NCBI GenBank assembly: GCA_902772605.1
Contig: CACYBG010000381.1
Location: 1-6,540 of the forward strand
Source of the DNA: an uncultured Spirochaetaceae bacterium
GTDB lineage: Bacteria > Spirochaetota > Spirochaetia > Treponematales > Treponemataceae
Direction: 5' to 3'
DNA: 6,540 nucleotides
Shown one piece after another: positions 1-6,311 of this stretch. A model generated the notes under the pieces. That model was not told the origin of the DNA, did no database searches, and saw only the letters and a program-made list of their open reading frames with translations. Position numbers and translations under genes: made by a program. The stretch's first letter is position 1, and every line of letters starts with the position of its first letter.

Positions 1-144
1 GATAAGGTTGACGGATGGATTTTCGGAGGATTTTTAACGCCCCGTCCAAAGGAAGAAGAGGAAAAGCCTGCTGAAGGTGAAGCCCCTGCCGCTGCGACCG
101 AAGATGCAGGAACGGAAGAAGAAAGTCCAAAGGCCGAAAGCTGA
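1..144 (+). CDS. C-terminal end of an unidentified protein with an acidic Glu/Pro/Ala-rich tail (5' end outside window)
   Basis: Frame 1 is open from the first base to a TGA at 142-144 and gives the last 47 residues of a protein. It begins DKVDGWIFGGFLTPRPKEEE and continues as a low-complexity, strongly acidic stretch rich in Glu, Pro and Ala, ending PKAES. The Gly/aromatic segment (about residues 5-12 of the visible part) looks like the end of a folded or membrane-proximal domain. The tail looks like a disordered extension. I do not recognise the family, and nothing visible supports a function. That it is coding is inferred from the open frame, the coherent composition and a good terminator about 30 nt after the stop. 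It converges on purC. Confidence 0.6.
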   Translation, partial: DKVDGWIFGGFLTPRPKEEEEKPAEGEAPAAATEDAGTEEESPKAES

Positions 145-170
145 TTTGAACTGTCGATAAAAATTAAGGA

Positions 171-223
171 AAAAAATAAGGAGATTCTGAAATCCCAAGT
201 GGATTTTCGGAACCTCCTTTTTT
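171..223. terminator. Bidirectional intrinsic terminator between the plus-strand gene and purC
   Basis: The arm at 178-195 (AAGGAGATTCTGAAATCC) pairs with 201-219 (GGATTTTCGGAACCTCCTT) across a 5-nt loop, with a G-U-type mismatch or two and one bulge. On the plus strand the stem is followed by a T-run at 218-223. On the minus strand it is followed by the complement of the A-run at 170-176. It lies about 30 nt after the plus-strand stop at 144 and about 55 nt after the purC stop at 279, so it can end both convergent transcripts. Confidence 0.8.
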
Positions 224-228
224 CATGC

Positions 229-261
229 CGTCTACATGTCCCGTTCGAAGTCATGCAGACG
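229..261 (-). other. Second hairpin in the purC 3' untranslated region
   Basis: Bases 229-238 (CGTCTACATG) and 252-261 (CATGCAGACG) form a 10-position stem with a 13-nt loop. The single non-Watson-Crick position is A-C on the plus strand but G-U on the minus strand, which favours the minus-strand purC mRNA as the folding molecule. It has no U-tract, so it is not a terminator itself. It may protect the 3' end or simply be a relic. It is seen in the sequence; any role is inference. Confidence 0.4.
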
Positions 262-278
262 TTTCGACCGACGTGGAT

Positions 279-1124
279 TTAACCGCGGCAGATTTTTTCT
301 TCGCACTCACGGTAGAGTGAAGAAGTCTTTGCAACGATGTCGTCCGGAATGCTCTTGATGTTCGGGTCGCCGGCCAGATTGTTGTCCTTGAGCCAGTCGC
401 GTACAAACTGCTTGTCGTAGCTTGCAGGACTTGTTCCGACCTTGTATTCCGCCAGGTTCCAGAATCGGCTTGAATCAGGGGTAAGGACTTCATCAGCAAG
501 GACGAGCTCTCCGTTTTCATCGAGACCGAATTCAAACTTCGTGTCGGCAATGATTATGCCGTTTTTATATGCGTGTTCGTAGCACTTGTTGTAGATTGCA
601 ATGGCCGTGTCCGCAATCTTCTGTCCAAGTTCCGCACCAAGGTCGTTCTTCATGTAATCCAACGTGACGTTTATGTCGTGTCCTTCCTTTGCCTTTGTTG
701 ACGGAGTGCAGATCGGTTTTTCAAGCTTTTCCGCCTGCTGATATTCCCTGTCAAAACTGTGACCGAGGAAAGGCTCTCCCTTCTTGTATGCTTCGTACAT
801 TGAACCGAACATGTATCCGCGGACAATCACTTCATAAGGAATCATCTTGAGCTTCTTTACGAGGATTGTGCGTCCTTCAAATTCCGGCTTCTGGAATTCA
901 ACCGGCATGTCCTTAAGATCCGATGAAATCATGTGGTTCTTTACGATATCCTTTGTCAGGCCGAACCAGAAATTTGACAGGGCGTTCAAAACCTTACCCT
1001 TGTCGGTAATCATGGTCGGGAGGATTACATCGAAAGCTGAGATACGGTCGGTGGTGACTATAACCATTCTGCCGTCTTCCAAATCATATACTTCGCGAAC
1101 TTTTCCGCTTATGATTTTTTTCAT
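279..1124 (-). CDS. purC: SAICAR synthase (phosphoribosylaminoimidazole-succinocarboxamide synthase)
   Basis: Cytosolic enzyme of de novo purine synthesis. It joins CAIR and L-aspartate, using ATP, to give SAICAR. The 281 residues carry the family hallmarks in order: the ATP-binding GKVREVYDL near the N-terminus (residues 7-15), TDRISAFDV (about 25-33), EVIVRGYMFGSMYEAY (about 98-113), the substrate loop CTPSTKAKEGHD (about 139-150), IIIADTKFEFGLD (about 190-202) and LADEVLTPDSSRFW (about 209-222). Length is somewhat above the compact 240-residue bacterial form and closer to the longer form, with no break or missing motif. The ATG at 1122-1124 is well supported by AAGGAG (complement of 1133-1138) with an 8-nt spacer. 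It is the last gene of the minus-strand run, and no other purine gene is visible. It ends at the terminator at 171-223. Confidence 0.97.
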   Translation of the reverse strand: MKKIISGKVREVYDLEDGRMVIVTTDRISAFDVILPTMITDKGKVLNALSNFWFGLTKDIVKNHMISSDLKDMPVEFQKPEFEGRTILVKKLKMIPYEVIVRGYMFGSMYEAYKKGEPFLGHSFDREYQQAEKLEKPICTPSTKAKEGHDINVTLDYMKNDLGAELGQKIADTAIAIYNKCYEHAYKNGIIIADTKFEFGLDENGELVLADEVLTPDSSRFWNLAEYKVGTSPASYDKQFVRDWLKDNNLAGDPNIKSIPDDIVAKTSSLYRECEEKICRG

Positions 1125-1166
1125 AGAGAAGACTCCTTACAAGATATTTGGGGACCCGATGAAAAG

Positions 1167-1233
1167 CCCCTTGCCGGGATTTTTGATTTTTCCCAGTGAC
1201 AGTTTATTTTTATCACGGGTTTTGTGCAAGGGG
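1167..1233 (-). repeat. Nested inverted repeat in the purC leader / downstream of the GGDEF-EAL gene
   Basis: A perfect 8-bp pair, CCCCTTGC at 1167-1174 and GCAAGGGG at 1226-1233, encloses a second imperfect pair (minus strand CCCGTGA with TCACTGGG, one bulged base). On the minus strand the outer stem is followed by a short CTTTTC. It could be a weak terminator for the GGDEF-EAL transcript. Part of it could also re-pair in the purC leader. It matches no riboswitch class I know: I looked for ZTP and purine motifs and did not see them. Confidence 0.4.
1201..1229 (-). promoter_or_regulatory. Candidate purC promoter (TTGCAC-N17-TAAACT)
   Basis: On the minus strand, TTGCAC (complement of 1224-1229) and TAAACT (complement of 1201-1206) are separated by 17 nt. 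The -35 match is weak and the -10 match is 4/6. Start of transcription would fall near 1194, giving a leader of about 70 nt before the purC ATG. The 145-nt gap to the upstream gene and the lack of any overlap make an independent promoter reasonable, but this is inference from weak boxes. Confidence 0.3.
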
Positions 1234-1269
1234 GGAGGCGGAATTGTTTTTTAACGGACTTCAATCCCC

Positions 1270-3567
1270 TTATGCCTGGTGCCAGCCGAAATATTTTTCC
1301 TCGAAATCCTGTATCGGTATGGGCTTGGTAAAATAGTAACCCTGGAAAGAGTTGCATCCTATGCTTTTCAGGAATTCCAGATGAGCTTCGGTTTCAACCC
1401 CTTCGGTAATCGTCGTCATGCCCAGCTTTTTTGCAAGTTCGATTATCTGCTGTATGATGATTTTGCTCTTGGCGATATCCTTTGCGTGATACAGGAATGC
1501 CATGTCCAGCTTGAGAATGTCGACGGGAAGATCCTTGAGCAGGTTGAGCGATGAAAATCCGGAGCCGAAATCATCCATTGCAAACTTAAATCCTGCGAGC
1601 CTGAGACGCTCGATTACAGGCAGCTTGATTTCCAGATCGTCCAGCATTGCGGTTTCGGTAATCTCGATGTGGAGGTTCTTCGGTGAAATGTCGTATTTTG
1701 CAACCAGTTCCGAAAAAGTTGCGTAAACGTCAATGTAATAGAAATCCAGAGGCGAAAGGTTTACGGAAACGAACATGTCTTCACGCCCCTTGCGCTTCCA
1801 TTGCGACAGAAGTGAACATGCGTTTTCCCACATGTAGCAGTCCAACTTGGAAATCTGTTCGCTCTTTTCGAAAGTCTTTATGAACTGGTTCGGAGGAATC
1901 AATCCCCTCTCAGGATGGTGCCACCTTACAAGAACTTCCGCTCCGGCTATGTTGCAGTTGCTGTCCGTCTGCGGCTGAAGATAGATTTCAAACTGACGCT
2001 TTTCCAGTGCGGAATCCAGAGCGGCGATAATCTTCTGTTCCCAGACCAATGCCATCCTCATCGTGTCGTCGTAGATTGCGTATCGGTTTTCGTTATAATC
2101 CTTCACGGAAGAAAGTGCCAGGAACGCCCTGTCGAACATCGTTACGATTGAATAGTCGTTCTTCGACACCTTGTAGATTCCTGCATGAATGACGATAGAA
2201 TGACTCTGGTCCTTAAGTATGTCCGGCGTATGTTCAAAAATCCTTTCGAACTGATTGATGTCTGTCTCTATGTTTTCGCCCTTTACAATCATCACGAATC
2301 GGTCACCGGAAAGATGTCCGACCAGCTCGTTGGGGAATGCACCTCCGCTCAAAAGTTCTGCAAGGGAAACGAGTATCTGGTCTCCGATGTCGCGTCCGAA
2401 AAGGTCGTTCAGAAGCTTGAAATTCTTGATGTCGAAGGCAATGACGTAATACTGCTGGTCCGGATGAAGCCTCATCAGTTCTTCGGTCTTTTCGACCAGG
2501 GCAGATTTATTGTAAAGTCCGGTCAATTCGTTGTGGGTTGCGCGGAACTTGTCCCTTTCCATCTGATTTATGTCGTCGGTGCAGTTCTGAATCCTGTAGA
2601 AGCTTCCTTCCTCCCTGTTGCGCTTTTTGATGATTCTGTAATCCAGCCTCAGGTGAAGCTTGTTTCCGTGCCATTCGGTTGAAATGATTTTGCGGTTTTC
2701 TTCAGGGCTTGCCGGAGGAAAATCGTTTTTGAGCAGGGTCTTGAGAAGTTCCTTCGCCTTGAACAGCGTGTCGTCGTTTACTCCGAAAAAGTTTTTTGCA
2801 CATTCATTTGCGAATATGCATTCACGTTCGTTGTTGAAGAACAGGAGAATATCCGAACTGTTGCACACCACTTCGGTAAGCAGGTTGTAGATGAGGGGCC
2901 TCTGTCTGTAAATCAGCGTGAAATAGGTAAGCAGGATTCCGCAGAGTCCCATTCCGATTATCGATTTGTCGATTTCGCTTGTGTTCGTGACGAAGAAAGC
3001 ATCCCAAATCAGGACTACAGCCAGAGATGCAATGATTACGATGTATTTTTTCCAGTAGACCGCCGCCGTCGTAAAGAGCTTGTAAATCAATGCGGCAAAA
3101 CAGAACGTGCTCAGTACGTATGAATATGCCAGATGCAGGTTGAACCACAGGAGATGCCTGTTTATGAAGTAGGTTGCTCCATCCGCACCGACGACTTCCA
3201 TACATCTGTAAGCGTGCCCCAAAAACGGATTCAGGAACATCGAAATGGAATCGATTATGGTCATGGAAAGCAGCATCCACGGTAACCACTTGGGCTTGGG
3301 TTTCAGTCCCGTATAGCAGATTACGTACCTCAGGAGTGTCAGCATGAGCCAGTTGATTGTGCTGTAAAAAATTGCATATGCCACGTCGCTTTCCATCTTG
3401 GTGCTGCAAATCATCAGGATGAAATTTGCGATTGTCGGAAGAAGTGCGAAAATGATGGGGTATTTAAGGTATCTTGCAATCTTTTTTTTACTGCCGATGC
3501 AAATCAGCGTACAGACGGCCAAAATGAGTGCTATACATATGAATATGACTGCGTATATTTTTTTCAT
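1270..3567 (-). CDS. Membrane 7TM sensor - PAS - degenerate GGDEF - EAL protein, probable c-di-GMP phosphodiesterase
   Basis: A 765-residue inner-membrane signalling protein. About residues 4-220 hold seven hydrophobic helices (roughly 4-24, 33-54, 63-84, 94-113, 137-160, 172-193, 201-220), resembling the 7TM sensor region found on some histidine kinases. About 226-335 looks like a PAS domain. GGDEF (about 341-500) starts at THNELTGLYNK, but its signature is SGDRF (420-424) and the inhibitory RxxD site is absent (FPNE), so cyclase activity is unlikely. EAL (about 510-755) keeps the expected catalytic set: E544 and R548 in EVLVR, N603, E635, the DD of MDDFGSG (665-666), K686, E722 in EGVE, and Q742. 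The inference is that it hydrolyses c-di-GMP to pGpG, perhaps with the dead GGDEF binding GTP as a regulator. The ATG at 3565-3567 has GGAGGG about 5 nt upstream. The ligand sensed is unknown. There is a 102-nt gap after nudC. Confidence 0.93.
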   Translation of the reverse strand: MKKIYAVIFICIALILAVCTLICIGSKKKIARYLKYPIIFALLPTIANFILMICSTKMESDVAYAIFYSTINWLMLTLLRYVICYTGLKPKPKWLPWMLLSMTIIDSISMFLNPFLGHAYRCMEVVGADGATYFINRHLLWFNLHLAYSYVLSTFCFAALIYKLFTTAAVYWKKYIVIIASLAVVLIWDAFFVTNTSEIDKSIIGMGLCGILLTYFTLIYRQRPLIYNLLTEVVCNSSDILLFFNNERECIFANECAKNFFGVNDDTLFKAKELLKTLLKNDFPPASPEENRKIISTEWHGNKLHLRLDYRIIKKRNREEGSFYRIQNCTDDINQMERDKFRATHNELTGLYNKSALVEKTEELMRLHPDQQYYVIAFDIKNFKLLNDLFGRDIGDQILVSLAELLSGGAFPNELVGHLSGDRFVMIVKGENIETDINQFERIFEHTPDILKDQSHSIVIHAGIYKVSKNDYSIVTMFDRAFLALSSVKDYNENRYAIYDDTMRMALVWEQKIIAALDSALEKRQFEIYLQPQTDSNCNIAGAEVLVRWHHPERGLIPPNQFIKTFEKSEQISKLDCYMWENACSLLSQWKRKGREDMFVSVNLSPLDFYYIDVYATFSELVAKYDISPKNLHIEITETAMLDDLEIKLPVIERLRLAGFKFAMDDFGSGFSSLNLLKDLPVDILKLDMAFLYHAKDIAKSKIIIQQIIELAKKLGMTTITEGVETEAHLEFLKSIGCNSFQGYYFTKPIPIQDFEEKYFGWHQA

Positions 3568-3669
3568 TTTCTCCCTCCATAAAAGTCAGGCGTGAAAATA
3601 ATTTGCGGGGAGGCATGTTGATTTCCGCCCGATTCTACAGCTCAATCCAATCTGCTGAAATCGGTATGT

Positions 3670-4512
3670 TCAACCTTGAAACGCTCCCATAATCAGGTTG
3701 TAGGCCACTGAACCCGGATTTGGAATCAGCGGAAGCCTGTCCCTGTCAAACCATCCCGCATCTTGAATTTCTTCTTCCTGAATCTTGATTTCACCGCTTT
3801 CATATTCGGCGGTAAAAGCGAGCATCAACTGGTCTGGAAAAGGCCACGGCTGACTGCCTTTGTATTTTATGTTCTTGACCTTTAACCCGGTTTCTTCCAT
3901 GACCTCCCTGGCTACGGTTTCTTCTATTGATTCACCGAGTTCTACGAATCCTGCAATGCATGAATAGAAATTGGATGCGACTGTCTTGCTTTTTGCCAGA
4001 AGGATTTTCGGTCCCCTGTTCACCAGCACGATTATTGCCGGTTCAATCTGGGGGAAGAATATCCGTCCGCAGACCGTACATCGTCTTGCCGAAAAATGAT
4101 AGTCGTCCTTCAACGGTTTTCCGCATGTCGGACAGAACCTGTATTTTTCCCTGAGCTTCAGAAATCCGTATGCCCGGGCCGCCAGATTTCCAAGGCTTGA
4201 ATTCCCTGCCGATTTTTTTTGAGACTCCGTTTTCGTGTCCCAGAAAAACTGCCTCAACGGAACCGTCGTACATCCTGCTGGAATGGGACAGTCGTTTTCA
4301 AGCATTACGGCCGTATAATCCCTGTCAGTCTCGGAAAACCAATCCGATGCCACCTGATTCTTTATGCAAAGTTCTACGGTTTCCTCGTACGGCAACGAGC
4401 TTCGGTCTACGATTTTTGAAAAATCGGTGCCTTTTTTCAAGAGAATGGTCTTTTCTGTAAAAATAAAGTGTAGGCCGCAAAATTTCGCTGCCGGTGTACT
4501 GACGATAGACAT
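3670..4512 (-). CDS. nudC: NAD(H) diphosphatase / RNA deNADding Nudix hydrolase
   Basis: Cytosolic Nudix enzyme that splits NAD(H) into NMN(H) and AMP and, in studied family members, removes NAD caps from RNA 5' ends. The 280 residues show the full NudC layout: an N-terminal beta-rich domain, a helix before the zinc site, and a zinc ribbon with Cys127-x2-Cys130 and Cys145-x2-Cys148. The Nudix box GFVELGESIEETVAREVMEE follows (from 188, with the REVMEE metal-binding glutamates at 202-207), then the NudC-specific SQPWPFP (220-226). The motif is normally SQPWPFPxS; here the last serine is Gln228. The ATG at 4510-4512 has no clear Shine-Dalgarno sequence, but the N-terminal strand (GLHFIFTEKTILLKKG) fits the family, so the start is probably right or very near. 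It lies in its own transcription interval, 241 nt after the DUF2059 gene. Confidence 0.94.
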   Translation of the reverse strand: MSIVSTPAAKFCGLHFIFTEKTILLKKGTDFSKIVDRSSLPYEETVELCIKNQVASDWFSETDRDYTAVMLENDCPIPAGCTTVPLRQFFWDTKTESQKKSAGNSSLGNLAARAYGFLKLREKYRFCPTCGKPLKDDYHFSARRCTVCGRIFFPQIEPAIIVLVNRGPKILLAKSKTVASNFYSCIAGFVELGESIEETVAREVMEETGLKVKNIKYKGSQPWPFPDQLMLAFTAEYESGEIKIQEEEIQDAGWFDRDRLPLIPNPGSVAYNLIMGAFQG

Positions 4513-4753
4513 AATAGAATTGTAAACCCGTTTTCTGATTTTGTAAAATTTTATAGTTTTTGGGTACTAAAAACCCATTTTTAGGGGAAATCTGTCCTAA
4601 AACTTGAAATTCGGTCTATGTTTTGTATCTTGGCGGGTCAATATCGGTGCTTTTGAAGGGAATTTAAAATGATGACGGGGGACTTCCACTCATCTTTTTC
4701 AAGACGGTATCGGTCACCCCGTTCAAATGTCTGGCATCGGATGAAGTCCGGGA
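4513..4753. other. Intergenic region between the DUF2059 gene and nudC, with weak promoter candidates
   Basis: No convincing reading frame on either strand. Upstream of nudC on the minus strand there are two weak promoter candidates. The first is TTGACC (complement of 4636-4641), 17 nt, TAGACC (complement of 4613-4618). The second is a lone -10-like TATAAA (complement of 4550-4555) that would give a leader of about 30 nt. A small palindrome, TGGGT-N7-ACCCA at 4561-4577, covers the -35/spacer area of the second candidate and could be an operator. None is strong alone. Confidence 0.4.
4666..4699 (-). terminator. Possible weak terminator after the DUF2059 gene
   Basis: The arms AAAATGATGA (4666-4675) and TCATCTTTTT (4690-4699) pair at 9 of 10 positions around a 14-nt loop, 55-90 nt after the DUF2059 stop. 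The ends of the stem are A/T runs, so U-rich tails exist on both strands, but the stem is AT-rich and weak. A competing pair, ACGGGG (4675-4680) with CCCCGT (4717-4722), overlaps it. Confidence 0.35.
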
Positions 4754-5239
4754 TTATTCCTCGTCTTCTTCGTCATCCCATCCGTAGTATTCGGAAATGA
4801 TTTCCATCATGTCGGATGCTATGGTCATGCCCAGCTCCTGTCCTGCCTGCATTGCATCGGAGGTGATGTCAGGGTTTACGGATACGAGCTTTTTACCGAT
4901 TGGAGTCTTGTACATTGCGATTGCATCCTGCAAGTCCTTTTCGGTCAGGTATTTCCTGTAAATCGGCTCGTAGATTTCGACCATCCTTTCGACAAACCTT
5001 TCAGCGATTTTTTCCTTGAATGCATCCCAGATTTCGTCCGGAATGTCGGTCATGGTTGACTTGTACATGGCAATCATGTTGTCGATGGCCTTTTCGCTTG
5101 TCGCCCTGCTTCCCGTTACATCAAGATATTCCTTGACGAGCTGGGTGTAATCGACCTTTTTTGCCGCCATTGCAGAATAGCTGAATGCGAGTGCAAATGC
5201 TGCCGCCAGGATTAAAAATTTAGCCTTGTTTTTCCTCAT
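4754..5239 (-). CDS. Exported DUF2059 family protein
   Basis: A 161-residue protein with a signal peptide: MRKNKAK, a hydrophobic stretch to about residue 21, then SAMA before the mature part (cleavage probably after Ala25 or Ala26). The mature protein is all-helical. Its core, from about 88 to 136, has the DUF2059 pattern: YEPIYRKYLTEKDLQDAIAMY, then KTPIGKKLVSVNPDI and a conserved Met/Gly region. It ends in an acidic tail, WDDEEDEE. It should act in the periplasm or at the cell surface; the family's biochemical role is not established. The frame is open further upstream to 5314, but the start at 5237-5239 is preferred because AGGAG (complement of 5248-5252) sits 8 nt before it and the signal peptide starts there. 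An AT-rich tract just upstream (TATACT-like) could be a promoter. The YczE-like gene ends 58 nt upstream, so co-transcription is also possible. Confidence 0.88.
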   Translation of the reverse strand: MRKNKAKFLILAAAFALAFSYSAMAAKKVDYTQLVKEYLDVTGSRATSEKAIDNMIAMYKSTMTDIPDEIWDAFKEKIAERFVERMVEIYEPIYRKYLTEKDLQDAIAMYKTPIGKKLVSVNPDITSDAMQAGQELGMTIASDMMEIISEYYGWDDEEDEE

Positions 5240-5295
5240 TGAATTAACTCCTATCAATTGATACGTAACAGTATATATAATATAAGGAATAAAGT

Positions 5296-5330
5296 CATCA
5301 GTCGTTACATTCAATTTCCAAAGACTGATG
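5296..5330 (-). other. Hairpin spanning the stop codon of the YczE-like gene
   Basis: Perfect 8-bp arms, CATCAGTC (5296-5303) and GACTGATG (5323-5330), with a 19-nt loop. The TGA stop (5298-5300) lies inside one arm. On the minus strand it is followed only by ACTTTATTCC, a poor U-tract. It may be a weak terminator or an mRNA processing or stability element between this gene and the DUF2059 gene. Confidence 0.4.
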
Positions 5331-6047
5331 CAACTTCAACGACTTCAATCCTTCGTCTGCCCCCTCGGTTTTCAGAATTTTCTTATTTACAAGTTTTCCG
5401 ACAAGCTGTATTGCAGGACCCAGACTCAGGGACATGGCGATTGAACCGATGAGTGAAGTCGATATGTCTATCCCCGAACCGATGCTTGCAAGAACCCCGA
5501 CCAGAAGGAACGTAAAGTCGTAGGCCATCCTTGTAATTACGGGCGGAATTTTCCTGAGTTTTTCACCGATTATGGTTGCAAGACCGTCGTAGGGGGAAAG
5601 TCCCATGCGTGCATTGATGTAAAAAGCCGCACTGATTACGAAAAGCAGGATTACGGCAATGAAAACCAGAATCTTGGCCCAGAGAAAATCGGGTGACGTG
5701 GAGATTTTTGAAAGGAGCGGAAAATGATTCTTCCAGACCCAGCGGAAAAAATCCGAAATGTAGCCGATTAGAACCATGTTTGCAATCGTCCCTATCCCGA
5801 TGAGCCGCCTGTTGAATATGACCATTATTATCAGCAGGATGATGTTGAGCAGAAGCTGCCAGTTCCCGAATTCCCAACCGATGCGCATGGAGATTATGCT
5901 GTTCTGAAATGTGTAGGAATCAGTGCCCCAGCCGATTTCCAAAAGGAAAGAGAGGAAAAATCCCATGAAAAAAACTCCGAAAATCATCATGCAGAATTTT
6001 TTCCAAAACTGAGGACCCGTAAACTGTTTCAACATGTCCTTGAACAT
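5298..6047 (-). CDS. YczE/YitT-type integral membrane protein
   Basis: A 249-residue membrane protein with about six hydrophobic helices (roughly 17-37, 61-80, 83-102, 122-144, 172-190, 195-217) and a polar C-terminal tail of about 30 residues. It shows the internal duplication typical of the family. IGWGTDSYTFQNSI (about 38-51) mirrors ARMGLSPYDGLATII (146-160), and GIGTIANMVLIGYISDF (84-100) mirrors the STSLIGSIAMSLSLGPAIQL region (197-215). Family members are uncharacterised, possibly transporters, so no substrate is assigned. Start choice: the frame runs open to a TTG at 6168-6170, but that TTG is part of a perfect -35 box. The ATG at 6045-6047 has AGGAAGG (complement of 6053-6059) 5 nt upstream and leads directly into the conserved domain. 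An in-frame ATG at 6090-6092 has no ribosome site and is less likely. First gene after the promoter at 6142-6170. Confidence 0.87.
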   Translation of the reverse strand: MFKDMLKQFTGPQFWKKFCMMIFGVFFMGFFLSFLLEIGWGTDSYTFQNSIISMRIGWEFGNWQLLLNIILLIIMVIFNRRLIGIGTIANMVLIGYISDFFRWVWKNHFPLLSKISTSPDFLWAKILVFIAVILLFVISAAFYINARMGLSPYDGLATIIGEKLRKIPPVITRMAYDFTFLLVGVLASIGSGIDISTSLIGSIAMSLSLGPAIQLVGKLVNKKILKTEGADEGLKSLKLHQSLEIECND

Positions 6048-6141
6048 AAAAGCCTTCCTTTTTTCGAATTTATGGGAAAGAGTGTCAAACATTCGATGCA
6101 AAGTTTGCCAGATTTCTGAAGATTTCCAAATGTGCGTAGCG

Positions 6142-6170
6142 ATTATAGCCGTGCTGATGAGGAATGTCAA
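6142..6170 (-). promoter_or_regulatory. Perfect sigma-70-type promoter for the YczE-like gene
   Basis: On the minus strand TTGACA (complement of 6165-6170) is followed by exactly 17 nt and then TATAAT (complement of 6142-6147). All 12 consensus positions match at optimal spacing. Transcription should begin near 6135, giving a leader of about 88 nt to the ATG at 6047. This is the strongest regulatory signal in the window and implies constitutive, strong initiation unless a repressor acts. No clear operator palindrome is visible across it. Confidence 0.85.
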
Positions 6171-6311
6171 AGGGAGGGCTTCTTTGTGGAATTTTCCTTA
6201 ATTCTTCACGGTTTTTTACGAAAATGTGTTGGTCATTCATGCAAATCGATTCCCCTCCAAACAAAAAGTTTTCAGGGACTCAACATCATTTTAAACAGAT
6301 GTGCGAAACGG
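6171..6311. other. Non-coding upstream region, no convincing gene
   Basis: Bases 6171-6311 carry no recognisable gene. A 51-codon minus-strand frame (6085-6240) starts at an ATG with GGAGGGG 11 nt upstream, but its product resembles nothing I know and the perfect promoter lies inside it, so it is not called as a gene. On the plus strand TTTAAA (6290-6295) and TATTTT (6314-6319), 18 nt apart, form a weak promoter candidate. It would start transcription near 6326, exactly at the left arm of the structure that follows. Confidence 0.4.

Noticed and set aside
847..1254. Plus-strand open frame of 135 codons opposite the 5' part of purC
   Set aside because: It lies antisense to a clear purC, has no ribosome site and encodes no recognisable domain; a shadow frame.
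1125..1269. ZTP or purine riboswitch upstream of purC
   Set aside because: The conserved core motifs of both classes were looked for and not seen; only generic GC-rich pairing is present.
2185..2682. Plus-strand frame of 165 codons opposite the GGDEF region
   Set aside because: Antisense to conserved GGDEF coding sequence, no ribosome site, no domain.
2822..3409. Minus-strand frame of 195 codons inside the 7TM region
   Set aside because: It overlaps the well-supported 765-codon gene in another frame and has a composition typical of an out-of-frame reading (many His, Gln, Arg).
3568..3669. Inverted repeat GATTTC/GAAATC with an inner CAGC/GCTG between nudC and the GGDEF-EAL gene
   Set aside because: Short arms with large loops and no U-tract; not convincing as a terminator or regulatory site.
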